Source: Superficieibacter sp. HKU1
GTDB lineage: Bacteria > Pseudomonadota > Gammaproteobacteria > Enterobacterales > Enterobacteriaceae
Length of the DNA stretch: 64,000 nt
Reading direction: 5' to 3'
Assembly (NCBI RefSeq): GCF_029319185.1
Contig: NZ_CP119754.1
Location: forward strand, 4,340,001 to 4,404,000
Position numbers and translations under genes: made by a program. Under the pieces are notes generated by a model. The model searched no databases. It saw only the letters and a list, made by a program, of their open reading frames with translations, and had not been told where the DNA came from. Below are positions 25,842-34,388 of the stretch, piece by piece; the stretch's first letter is position 1, and each line of letters starts with the position of its first letter.

Positions 25842-26750
25842 ATGATGCGTGACCAGCGGCTAAAAGATATCGTTCCTTTTGTGGTGAGCGTTGAGAGTGG
25901 AAGCTTTACGGCTGCGGCAGAGCGCTTGTATCTCACCAGTTCGGCCGTCAGTAAAAGCGTTGCGCGTCTGGAAGACAGGCTGGGATCGCGCCTGCTGGAG
26001 CGGACAACACGGACGTTGAAACTGACCGATGCGGGAAAAGCGTATTACCAGACGTGCCTGCGTATTATGGACGAACTTGCAGAAGCGGAAGCGATCCTGA
26101 AAGCCCAGCGCACCATTCCATCAGGAAGGTTGCGGTTAGCCGTTCCCAGCACTTACGGACGTCTGGGGGTGATGCCGTTACTCATTCCTTTTTGCCAGCA
26201 GCATCCTGACGTTGAACTCAGCGTGACGTTCTCCGATCGCTTTATCGATCTGTTTGACGAAGGGATTGATGTGGCCGTGCGGATAGGCGGCCCGGCGGAT
26301 CTGCCTGCGTCGCTGGGTAGCCGACAAATGGGCCGCGAGCGCATGGTCTTTTGCGCGACCCCTGAGTATCTTGATCGTACTGGCCGCCCGACCAGTGAAA
26401 GTGAGTTATTGCAGCATCGGGCCATCCTCTATGAGCGTGCCGATGGCAGCACTAAACCGTGGCTGTTTACAACCGCAGATGGTCACCCCCACTGGCGCAC
26501 GGTTCCGTATTGTATGGCGCTGGGAGACGTGGATGCGCAGGTGCAGGCGCTCTGTGCTGGCCTCGGCGTAGCGCAGATGCCATCGTGGCTGATTCGTGAG
26601 CCGCTTTCACGCGGGATGCTGGAAATTATTCTGCCGGAGCAGCAACCCGACGGACTGCCGCTGTCCGTGGTCTGGCCGCGCCGCAAACAATTACTCCCCA
26701 AGGTAGATTCGCTGCTGGCGGCGCTGAGCGCATTAGAAATCGCCTGTTAA
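25842..26750 (+). CDS. LysR-family transcriptional regulator
   Basis: 302-residue regulator. N-terminal winged helix (FVVSVESGSFTAAAERLYLTSSAVSKSVARLE at about 13-44, key residues SFTAAAERL and SAVSKSV) and a C-terminal substrate-binding-like domain (LRLAVPSTYGRLGVMPLL). It resembles the CrgA/DmlR-type group. Divergent from the PRISE-type reductase; an AT-rich palindrome AGAATTTAATTCT near 25783-25796 in the shared promoter is a possible operator. It probably controls that gene and itself. Two tandem ATGs make the start uncertain by one residue. Confidence 0.83.
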   Translation: MMRDQRLKDIVPFVVSVESGSFTAAAERLYLTSSAVSKSVARLEDRLGSRLLERTTRTLKLTDAGKAYYQTCLRIMDELAEAEAILKAQRTIPSGRLRLAVPSTYGRLGVMPLLIPFCQQHPDVELSVTFSDRFIDLFDEGIDVAVRIGGPADLPASLGSRQMGRERMVFCATPEYLDRTGRPTSESELLQHRAILYERADGSTKPWLFTTADGHPHWRTVPYCMALGDVDAQVQALCAGLGVAQMPSWLIREPLSRGMLEIILPEQQPDGLPLSVVWPRRKQLLPKVDSLLAALSALEIAC

Positions 26751-26835
26751 GGTTATTCTCCAGTACAAACCTGGTTTGCGATGGTTAATTTCGCATTTCA
26801 TCGTTATGGAATAATGAGTTAACTATCTTTTTAAT

Positions 26836-26852
26836 TGTTACAGTTTTGTTTC
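26836..26852 (+). promoter_or_regulatory. Candidate PhoP box upstream of phoC
   Basis: Direct repeat TGTTAC-AGTTT-TGTTTC with the 11-bp periodicity of the PhoP box (TGTTTA-N5-TGTTTA); 9 of 12 positions match. It lies 84 bp before the phosphatase start. Suggestive only. Confidence 0.35.
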
Positions 26853-26935
26853 AATTGAGACCATAGTCACAGCTCATTTTGCCAAAAAAGCTACACTAGA
26901 CCAGCTGATAAAACGACAAAATGCAAAGGGCTATT

Positions 26936-27682
26936 ATGAAAAAATTATTATTACCACTGGGACTTTCGTTATTATCTTTTAACGTTTTCGCATTATCCTC
27001 ACCGGGCGACGATGCTACCACCAAACCTGACTTATATTATCTGAAAAACGATCAGGCGATTAATAGCCTGGCACTTTTACCGCCGCCGCCGGAAGCGGGC
27101 AGTATTCAGTTTCTGAACGATCAGGCGATGTATGAAAAAGGCCGTCTGCTGCGTAATACCGAGCGCGGAAAGCAGGCAGCGGCGGATGCCGATCTTGCTG
27201 CTGGCGGCGTTGCTAACGCGTTTTCGGAAGCGTTTGGGCATCCTATTACCCAAAAAGACTCACCGGAGATCTATAAGCTATTAACTAATATGATTGAAGA
27301 TGCGGGCGATTTGGCGACCCGTGGCGCGAAAGAAAAATATATGCGCATCAGACCGTTCGCCTTTTATGGCGTCCCGACCTGTAATACCAAAGATCAGGAA
27401 AAATTATCGACGAACGGCTCTTATCCCTCCGGACATACGTCGATTGGCTGGGCAACGGCGCTGGTGCTGACAGAAATTAATCCGCCCGATCAGGACAAGA
27501 TTTTGAAGCGCGGTTATGAGTTAGGGCAGAGCCGGGTGATCTGCGGTTATCACTGGCAAAGTGATGTTGATGCGGCACGTATTGTCGGTTCCGCGATTGT
27601 GGCGACACTTCACTCCAATCCGCAGTTCCAGCAACAGCTTGAGAAAGCAAAGCAGGAGTTTTCGGGTTTCGCAAAACAATAA
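26936..27682 (+). CDS. phoC: Class A nonspecific acid phosphatase, PhoC type
   Basis: Periplasmic phosphomonoesterase of the PAP2/vanadium haloperoxidase superfamily that hydrolyses many organic phosphates at acid pH. 248 residues. The signal peptide ends NVFA at about residue 19. The three-part active site is intact: KYMRIRPF (K-x6-RP motif), SYPSGHTS, and SRVICGYHWQSDVD. Residues 25-110 are closer to Morganella PhoC than to Salmonella PhoN by recollection. ATG 26936 has AAAGGG upstream and gives a proper signal peptide; an in-frame ATG 15 bases upstream is rejected. It lies in the accessory region. Confidence 0.93.
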   Translation: MKKLLLPLGLSLLSFNVFALSSPGDDATTKPDLYYLKNDQAINSLALLPPPPEAGSIQFLNDQAMYEKGRLLRNTERGKQAAADADLAAGGVANAFSEAFGHPITQKDSPEIYKLLTNMIEDAGDLATRGAKEKYMRIRPFAFYGVPTCNTKDQEKLSTNGSYPSGHTSIGWATALVLTEINPPDQDKILKRGYELGQSRVICGYHWQSDVDAARIVGSAIVATLHSNPQFQQQLEKAKQEFSGFAKQ

Positions 27683-27690
27683 TCGTCATA

Positions 27691-27717
27691 ATAAACCGGA
27701 CTATACGTCCGGTTTAT
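27691..27717. terminator. Bidirectional terminator between phoC and Mur-ligase-like gene
   Basis: ATAAACCGGAC (27691-27701) and GTCCGGTTTAT (27707-27717) form a perfect 11-bp stem with a 5-nt loop; the outer A/T arms give a T-run on either strand. It lies between convergent genes. Confidence 0.8.
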
Positions 27718-27723
27718 TATTAG

Positions 27724-29151
27724 TCAGCGTTTCTCATTTCTCGCCATCATCCATTCCACTAATTGATGCGTATTCGCGCTGTGCGAACCTTTAAACAATA
27801 CGGTATCACCCGGCTGGATCAGAGTTAATAACTCCGCTTTTATTTCATCGACAGTCGAAAAAAAGCGTCCTTTTTTATTTTCATCCAGCGCCTGCCAGCA
27901 TTCCGCGTAATGTTCGCCGATAAGATAAACACGATCGATATTACTGCGATTAACCTTCTCCGCAAGCCCGGTATGATAACTCACTGCGTCCGTGCCCAAA
28001 TCCGCCATCTCATCCAGTATCGCTATCCTGCGGCCTGCCAGCGGCTTTTCACTCAGGTTCTCCAGCGCGGCCTGCATTGAACCGGGATTGGCATTATAGG
28101 CATCATCAATTATGGTGAAAACACAACCGCTAACTTCAGCTGTAACTTCCCTTCCCCGTCCGGCCAGCGGCATAAAAGAGATTATTTTTTCAATCGCGGG
28201 TTCCAGAGGATAATTCAGTGCCGCGACGGCGGTGAGCGCTGCAAGGCTATTTATAGCCATATGCTGTCCGGCTGCCGACAATGAATAGTTTAACGTTTGT
28301 CCGTTAATCTGTGCCGCCACCTGATTTCCCGCAGCATTATAATGAAGTAACCGGCTGTCGCTCTCAGGATGATAGCCGTAGGTTAGCACCCTAAGCTTGC
28401 GGCTTAATGCCTTCTCAAGGACCGTTTCCCACTCCGCCATATCGCGGTTCAGAATGGCGATATCACCTGCCGTCATGCCCTGGAATATGGCGCTCTTGGT
28501 TAAGGCCACATCCCGCAACGTGTGTTTTTCTCCAAGATGCGCTGGCTGAATATTCGTGAAGATCGCTACTTTTGGCCGCGCCATGCGCGAGCTGACGCCC
28601 ATGCGGCCAATGGCCATCTCGATGACCACATTTGGCGTATCCCACGGAATAGACGCCAGGTTCCAGGCCACGCCGCGTGGGAGGTTAGCCGTAAGCCGAC
28701 TTTGCCCCACCGGCCCCCATGCTGACAGCGCGGCGGCCAGCATAGCCACCGTGGTCGTTTTGCCCGCGCTACCGGTAACGCCAATCACATTGCCGCTCAT
28801 CTTGTTACGCGCATAGCGGCCCATCGCCAGCAGGGCTTCCGTACCGTCAGCGACCTGAAGAAGCGGAATATGCTCCATTTTAATCGACTGAGGATCGGTA
28901 GTGATAATGCAGGATGGCGGCGTGGCCATTCTGGCAACCACGCTTGCCAGCATGCCGCAATTATCCGTCGCTGAACGGACTATAGCCATATTACCAGGCA
29001 GGATGGCGGGCGCAAAAATTGAAACTCCGGTTGCTGCCCAGTCTGCGGGGGGATGACGTACCCAGGTACCTGAGGTCGCCAGTACAACATCATTGGCTGT
29101 CCAGAACGCAGAAACGCTCTCTGCATTACCCGATATATCGTGTTCGCCCAC
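27724..29151 (-). CDS. MurF-like Mur ligase family protein
   Basis: ATP-dependent amide-bond ligase of the Mur family, most like MurF. 475 residues. Residues 1-110 resemble the N-terminal domain, the P-loop GVTGSAGKTT is at 124-133, the central-domain FTNIQPAHLG and GDIAILNRD are present, and the C-terminal domain has DDAYNANPGSM and LDEMADLG, both MurF hallmarks. It is not the dcw-cluster murF: it stands alone in an accessory region, opposite a protein of unknown function. Start is GTG 29151, preceded by AGAGGA. The substrate could be a peptidoglycan precursor variant or an unrelated acid plus amino acid; nothing in the sequence decides this. Confidence 0.8.
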   Translation of the reverse strand: MGEHDISGNAESVSAFWTANDVVLATSGTWVRHPPADWAATGVSIFAPAILPGNMAIVRSATDNCGMLASVVARMATPPSCIITTDPQSIKMEHIPLLQVADGTEALLAMGRYARNKMSGNVIGVTGSAGKTTTVAMLAAALSAWGPVGQSRLTANLPRGVAWNLASIPWDTPNVVIEMAIGRMGVSSRMARPKVAIFTNIQPAHLGEKHTLRDVALTKSAIFQGMTAGDIAILNRDMAEWETVLEKALSRKLRVLTYGYHPESDSRLLHYNAAGNQVAAQINGQTLNYSLSAAGQHMAINSLAALTAVAALNYPLEPAIEKIISFMPLAGRGREVTAEVSGCVFTIIDDAYNANPGSMQAALENLSEKPLAGRRIAILDEMADLGTDAVSYHTGLAEKVNRSNIDRVYLIGEHYAECWQALDENKKGRFFSTVDEIKAELLTLIQPGDTVLFKGSHSANTHQLVEWMMARNEKR

Positions 29152-29355
29152 GGCTAATCCTCTTTACTCACGTCCCGGCACCGCACTTTAATATATAAAT
29201 GCTGTGAATAATTACTGACAGAATAACCGTTTCTCTCTGCGCTGGCGAGAGCCTGTCATCGCCGAATATTGCGGGCAGTCATATTTCAATATATTAATGT
29301 GTGTTATAACTTCCGGCAAAATCAAAGGTTCTCGCACGGAATGCCAGGAGTTGAA

Positions 29356-31047
29356 ATGTCATTGAGTCATTTATTGGCGCGCATTCGCCCAGCCGCTGAA
29401 AAACTGAACATTGCGGCGCTTCCCGATCCTTACCCGGCGTACGTCATTTTTTTCAGCGTCAGCGATGGCAAAGCGCGTGCGCATACACATATCGCGCGGG
29501 GTGCGAACTTTGATTTGGCCTGGCAGAACGGTGCGCAGGCGCTTCAGCGTTGGCAAAAACGGCAGACAAACGAGCCTGTCTGGCTGCGTGTGGATTGCGT
29601 TAATAGTATTGAGGCGCTGCGTTGGGAGACGTTACAAAACAAACTCAGCAAAACGAAACGTAATTACTTTCGTTTCGGGTTAAGTTTTGATCCGTCTTTT
29701 ACCCACGCCATTCTCGAGCAGGAAATAGCTGCCGGGGCGCTGATGTATCAGGGAACAGAGGGCGTCGCAACGCCAAACGCCGTTAATCTGGCCTCATTTT
29801 CACGTCGTCGTTTTAACCACGAACTGCACTGGCCTGAGGAAGCCGACCAGCTACTCTGGCGCTTTACCACCCGCGCGGTATTCACGGACGGTACAAAAAC
29901 TTACCCCATTGAATCAGCAGGTAAAAACGCCGGTTATCGTCAGCTTCCCGACTGGCAGGAGAAGACGCTGGAGCAGATGATCCACAGCAGCACCGACTAT
30001 CTGGCGCGTCAGGTAAAAAAATCAGGATGTTATGATTACGGCTGGTTTCCCTGCTTCGATCGCCCCATTCCCACCTACAACACGTTGCGCCACGCCAGTT
30101 CGACGTATGCGCTGCTGGAAGGCTGGGAAGAAACGCGCAATCCCGCGCATCTTGCCGCCATCATCCGGGCGCTGGACGATCTCTCTACCCGCTTAATTAA
30201 AACCTTTACCCTGCCGGACGGTAGTGAAGCAGATTTTCTGGTGGATACCGGCGATGAAATCAAGCTGGGTGGCAATGCGGTGACGATTCTGGCGATGACC
30301 AAGTATACCGACTTGACCGGCGACACGCGTTTTCTGGCGCAGATGCACCGGCTGGCAAACGGCATTGCCGCGATGCAAAATCCGCAGACCGGCGGTTTTG
30401 TCCACGTCCTGCATGCTGCCGACCTGTCTGTCAAAGCGGAACACCGGATTATTTATTACGACGGCGAAGCGGCCTTTGCCTTAATGCGCCTGTACGGATT
30501 GACCCGGGAACCTCGCTGGCTGGCGATGGTAGAGCGGGCAGTTGATTATTTTATTGAGCAGAAGCACTGGCAGGCGCACGATCACTGGCTGAGCTACTGC
30601 ATTAATGAACTGACACTTTATCGTCCTCTGGAACGCTATTACCAGTTCGGCCTGGATAACGTGCGCGATCATCTGGATTTCGTACGCCACCGTATTACCA
30701 CCTATCCCACCTTGCTGGAATTAATGATGGCGGCCTCGCGAATGCTGACGCGTCTTGCGGATTCAGAGCATAAGCATTTACTGAAGGGTTTTCCGTTAAC
30801 AGCGTTTTATGAGGCTCTGGAAATACGCGCGCGCTATCTGGCAAACGGCTTTTTCTGGCCGGAACTGGCGATGTTTTTTAAAAATCCGTCGCGCATTGTC
30901 GGCAGTTTTTTTATTCGCCACCATAGCTATCGCGTCAGAATAGACGATGTCGAACATTACCTTTCCGGCTACGTGGCGTATCACAACTATCACCGCAGCG
31001 GTTCGCCGACATTGAACGAAGCGGCAGAGCCAGACTATACTCGCTGA
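29356..31047 (+). CDS. Unrecognised 563-residue protein, helical-barrel-like
   Basis: I do not recognise a named gene. The first 200 residues form a soluble alpha/beta region (PAYVIFFSVSDGKARAHTHIARG). Residues about 230-530 show repeated helix pairs typical of (alpha/alpha)6-barrel proteins of the glycosidase/epimerase fold (STYALLEGWEETRNPAHLAA, GGNAVTILAMTKYTDLTG, YYDGEAAFALMRLYGL). No signal peptide is visible. ATG 29356 has AGGAG six bases upstream; an in-frame ATG 87 bases earlier lacks support. It diverges from the MurF-like gene over 204 bp, and lapG begins only 23 bp after its stop, so it may be transcribed with lapG-lapD. Confidence 0.7.
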   Translation: MSLSHLLARIRPAAEKLNIAALPDPYPAYVIFFSVSDGKARAHTHIARGANFDLAWQNGAQALQRWQKRQTNEPVWLRVDCVNSIEALRWETLQNKLSKTKRNYFRFGLSFDPSFTHAILEQEIAAGALMYQGTEGVATPNAVNLASFSRRRFNHELHWPEEADQLLWRFTTRAVFTDGTKTYPIESAGKNAGYRQLPDWQEKTLEQMIHSSTDYLARQVKKSGCYDYGWFPCFDRPIPTYNTLRHASSTYALLEGWEETRNPAHLAAIIRALDDLSTRLIKTFTLPDGSEADFLVDTGDEIKLGGNAVTILAMTKYTDLTGDTRFLAQMHRLANGIAAMQNPQTGGFVHVLHAADLSVKAEHRIIYYDGEAAFALMRLYGLTREPRWLAMVERAVDYFIEQKHWQAHDHWLSYCINELTLYRPLERYYQFGLDNVRDHLDFVRHRITTYPTLLELMMAASRMLTRLADSEHKHLLKGFPLTAFYEALEIRARYLANGFFWPELAMFFKNPSRIVGSFFIRHHSYRVRIDDVEHYLSGYVAYHNYHRSGSPTLNEAAEPDYTR

Positions 31048-31070
31048 CTCGCCTGCCCAGAAAAAGATCG

Positions 31071-31772
31071 ATGAACCGATGCCACGTTGGTATTCAGCCT
31101 GCCCCTTTCCGGCGACGATGGTTATCGTTCTGGGTAGTGACGCTGCTTATCGTTTCGTGTGGGCTTGGTGCGGGCTGGGATTTTAATGCGATTACGCTTC
31201 GCACCCGCGATCTTTATGGCCCGGCGTCTCCGGCGGCGCAGCAGCGTATTAACGAATGGGCCGCGCTGCTAAAAAATCCGCCGCCTGCCAGCGTGCAGCA
31301 GAAATTAATGCTGGTTAATCAGTTCTTTAATTCGCGGATGGATTTTCGCGATGATAGTGTAGTCTGGCATCAACAGGATTATTGGGCCACACCCATTGAG
31401 TTTTTACGCAAAGGCGCAGGAGATTGCGAGGACTACGCGATCGCGAAGTATTTCACATTACGTGAAATGGGGGTTCCTGCTAACCAGCTACGTATTACTT
31501 ATGTTAAAGCGTTAACGCTAAATCAGGCGCATATGGTCGTCACCTGGTATTCCACACCGGATGCGATCCCGCTTGTGCTTGATAACCTGAAAACGGCTAT
31601 TTTACCCGCCACTCAGCGAACCGATCTGCTTCCCGTATATGCCTTTAACGGTGAAGGATTATGGCTTCCGCAGGCTGGCGGAAATAAACGTGTAGGTGAC
31701 AGCAAACGTCTTTCCCGCTGGCAGGATCTTCTCACCAGAATGCGTGCAGAAGGATTTGAACTTAATGAATAG
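31071..31772 (+). CDS. lapG: LapG, periplasmic transglutaminase-like cysteine protease
   Basis: Calcium-dependent periplasmic protease that cleaves the N-terminal anchor of LapA-type adhesins and so releases them from the surface. 233 residues. An N-terminal signal/anchor helix (about 17-35) exports it. The catalytic triad is Cys119 (GAGDCEDYA), His154 (NQAHMVV) and Asp171 (LVLDNL). Asp118 and Glu120 flank the cysteine as the known calcium ligands do in LapG. lapD starts 9 bp after its stop. The substrate is presumably the adhesin at 34389-39599, which carries a PAAG site. Confidence 0.92.
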   Translation: MNRCHVGIQPAPFRRRWLSFWVVTLLIVSCGLGAGWDFNAITLRTRDLYGPASPAAQQRINEWAALLKNPPPASVQQKLMLVNQFFNSRMDFRDDSVVWHQQDYWATPIEFLRKGAGDCEDYAIAKYFTLREMGVPANQLRITYVKALTLNQAHMVVTWYSTPDAIPLVLDNLKTAILPATQRTDLLPVYAFNGEGLWLPQAGGNKRVGDSKRLSRWQDLLTRMRAEGFELNE

Positions 31773-31781
31773 GAAGTAGCC

Positions 31782-33737
31782 ATGTCACTTTATAAACAGC
31801 TACTAATTGGTATATGTCTGTTTACGTTTATTCTTTTCTGCGGCAACTTTGTAGTGACGCTGGAGAGTTCGCGCGATCAATATCGTAACCAGCTCAGCGC
31901 ACATGCGCAGGACGCTGCCACCGCGCTGGGATTGTCGTTAACTACGCATATCGACGATCCGACTATGACCGAACTGATGGTCAATTCTATTTTTGACAGC
32001 GGCTACTTCTACAGTATCCGGGTCATCGACGTTAAAACCGGCAAAGCGATTATCGAGCGCAGCGACACCCCGCAGAGCGCCAGCGTACCCCAGTGGTTTG
32101 TGAAGCTGGTGGCGCTGAATCCGGGAATGGGTGACGCCATTGTGATGCGTGGCTGGACCCAGGCGGCACGCGTTGAAGTGGTCAGCCACCCGATGTTTGC
32201 GCTGGCCCGCCTGTGGAACAGCACCATCGCCAGCTTTCTGTGGCTGATCGGCTGTAGCACACTGTGTGTACTGGGCATGATCCTGTTATTGCGTCGCCGC
32301 CTGCGTCCGCTGAACTACATTGTCGGACAGGCGATTGCCATCAGCCGCCGGGAGTTTCTCAACTTATCTGCACTGCCCAAAACGCCCGAGCTGCGTCGGG
32401 TGGTTGACGCCATGAACATGATGGTCACTCAGCTTCAGGCGCTTTTCCGCGAGCAGGCCCAGCGCACGGAGACCCTGCGCCAGGAGGCGTACCACGATCC
32501 GCTCACTGGCGTCAGCAACCGCCGGGCCTTTGACATCCACTTACAGTCACGGTTGAGCGATGAGGAGAAAGCCTCCGGGCACCTGATCCTGCTGCGCGTT
32601 CAGGATCTGGCAGGTCTCAACCAGCGGACTGGCGGAGCCAGGACCGATGAACTCCTGCAGGCTATCGCCCACCTTCTGATGGAGATCCAGCAGCGTTTTT
32701 TCCACGCGGGCAGCCTGCTGGCCCGCGTGCGGGGCGGTGAATTCGCCCTTATCGTGCCGGGCATATTGCCGCAGGAGATGGAGACGCTGGTCAACATGCT
32801 TAGCACTCAGCTTAAGGCGCTGCATGAAACCGGACTGAGCGATGTCACGCCCGTTGCGCATTTTGCCCATGTGCCTTTTCACTATGGCAATACCCCGCAG
32901 GTTGTGCTTTCTCAGGCCGATCAGGTACTGGCGATGGCCGAGACTGAGATGCGTTACTTCGCCACCCACAATGGCAATTCGCTGGCGACAGCCGACGCGG
33001 AGCCGGAAGACGATCACCATGTCTGGCATACACGTCTGACGTCGGTCCTGCAAAACGAGTCGTTCGAACTGTTTGCCCAGCCGGTTTATGAGTGCAACCA
33101 TCAGCGCATTGCTATCCATCACAAGATCCTCGCCCGCATTAAAATGCCGGATGGCGAGATGATCGCAGCAGGCCGGTTTATGCCGTGGATCCACCGTCTG
33201 GCGCTGGGCCGCCGTATGGATCTGGTTATGCTGAAGCAGACGCTGCGCGTAATGGAGAAAAACGACGATTATCTGGCGCTGAGCATCAGCGGTGAAAGCG
33301 TGGCGGACGATGCGAGCCTGAACGCCCTGCTACACCCTCTCAAACAGGCACCGCATCTCGCCGCTCGCCTGACGCTCGAACTGGATGAGAACGAACTGCC
33401 GGATCCCGAGCGCGTCAACATCCTGATGAAGAAGCTGCGCGAGACCGGCTGTCGCCTGGGTCTCCAGCACTTTGGTGGACGCTTTCACCTCGTCGGTAAC
33501 CTGCCGCAATGGGGACTGGCGTGGATCAAAGTGGACGGCAGCTATATCCGTAATATTGATACCGAAGCGGATAAGAAACTTTTTATTGAAGCTATTTATT
33601 GGGCCACCCGTCAAATTAACCTGCCGCTGATTGCCGAGCGGGTTGAGACTGAGGGCGAACTCACCGTGCTGGAGAAAATGGGGCTTTATGGTGCCATGGG
33701 CCGCTACTTTGCCGATGCCAGCACCTTAACCCGCTAA
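31782..33737 (+). CDS. lapD: LapD, inside-out c-di-GMP receptor controlling LapG
   Basis: Inner-membrane receptor. When its cytoplasmic EAL-like domain binds c-di-GMP, its periplasmic domain sequesters LapG and protects the adhesin. 651 residues: helix 1 (about 6-26), periplasmic output domain to about 150 with the conserved LapG-binding tryptophan at 125 (MRGWTQ), helix 2 (about 151-170), HAMP (about 171-222), a degenerate GGDEF domain (RGGEF instead of GGDEF) and a degenerate EAL domain (KIL instead of EAL). The loss of both catalytic motifs fits a receptor rather than an enzyme. Follows lapG by 9 bp. Confidence 0.93.
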   Translation: MSLYKQLLIGICLFTFILFCGNFVVTLESSRDQYRNQLSAHAQDAATALGLSLTTHIDDPTMTELMVNSIFDSGYFYSIRVIDVKTGKAIIERSDTPQSASVPQWFVKLVALNPGMGDAIVMRGWTQAARVEVVSHPMFALARLWNSTIASFLWLIGCSTLCVLGMILLLRRRLRPLNYIVGQAIAISRREFLNLSALPKTPELRRVVDAMNMMVTQLQALFREQAQRTETLRQEAYHDPLTGVSNRRAFDIHLQSRLSDEEKASGHLILLRVQDLAGLNQRTGGARTDELLQAIAHLLMEIQQRFFHAGSLLARVRGGEFALIVPGILPQEMETLVNMLSTQLKALHETGLSDVTPVAHFAHVPFHYGNTPQVVLSQADQVLAMAETEMRYFATHNGNSLATADAEPEDDHHVWHTRLTSVLQNESFELFAQPVYECNHQRIAIHHKILARIKMPDGEMIAAGRFMPWIHRLALGRRMDLVMLKQTLRVMEKNDDYLALSISGESVADDASLNALLHPLKQAPHLAARLTLELDENELPDPERVNILMKKLRETGCRLGLQHFGGRFHLVGNLPQWGLAWIKVDGSYIRNIDTEADKKLFIEAIYWATRQINLPLIAERVETEGELTVLEKMGLYGAMGRYFADASTLTR

Positions 33738-33752
33738 TCAAGGAGATTAACC

Positions 33753-34094
33753 ATGCACTATATCGAGCGCGATACCGAGGGTCGTGTCATCCGGGTTGAG
33801 GATGAGCCTTTTATCGGGATGACGGAGCAGAGCGCCGACCTCACTTCCGAACTCGGTCAGTGGTACAAAAAGCAGGAAGCCAGAGCGGCAACGTTATTAC
33901 AGTTGCAGCAAAGCGATCTTGAGATGGTCCGTGTACTGGAAGACCTGATCGAAGTGCTGATGAGTAAAGGCATCATCAGCATTACCGACCTGCCGCCAGC
34001 CGCACAAGTAAAACTCGTTAACCGGGCGCAGGCGCGTCGAACATTAAGCGGTCTGGAAGGCTTGATCGCCGATGAAGATGAAGGGTTAATTTAG
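33753..34094 (+). CDS. Small conserved protein of lap loci
   Basis: 113-residue soluble protein beginning MHYIERDTEGRVIRVEDEPF with the strongly conserved core DLEMVRVLEDLIEVLMSKGIISITDLPPAAQ (key positions DLEMVRVLEDL and ISITDLPPAAQ). Similar small proteins in pseudomonads carry the misleading label tryptophan synthase subunit beta like; it has no such fold or length. AAGGAG precedes the ATG, 15 bp after lapD. Predicted mostly helical, acidic, cytoplasmic. Placement in the lap transcription unit suggests a role linked to the adhesin or its regulation; function unknown. Confidence 0.8.
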   Translation: MHYIERDTEGRVIRVEDEPFIGMTEQSADLTSELGQWYKKQEARAATLLQLQQSDLEMVRVLEDLIEVLMSKGIISITDLPPAAQVKLVNRAQARRTLSGLEGLIADEDEGLI

Positions 34095-34126
34095 CACTAC
34101 TACATTCTCATTATCGTAAACAGGTT

Positions 34127-34156
34127 AAAAAAGCTTATGCTGCATAAGCTTTTCCT
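34127..34156 (+). terminator. Terminator of the lapG-lapD unit
   Basis: AAAAGCTTAT (34129-34138) pairs with ATAAGCTTTT (34144-34153) around GCTGC, with TTTTCCTT following. It separates lapG-lapD from the adhesin gene. The remaining 230 bp to the adhesin start are AT-rich and likely hold its promoter; no small gene is seen. Confidence 0.8.
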
Positions 34157-34388
34157 TAGCCTGCTAACAGAAATTTACAATACCTTCAATCAATCCCTCT
34201 TATTTTTCCCCACCCGGTTAACAACTTAAGCAAAACTTTACTTGAATCAAAAAAAATCAGTTATAGAAGTGTTACTTTTTTTGAATAACGTAAGATATTA
34301 GCCATGCTTAATTAGTGACCTTTTGGTATTGTATGCTCAAAAACCAAACGGAATGATTGGTGAACGGCAAGTTATAGGGGAAAGTGAG

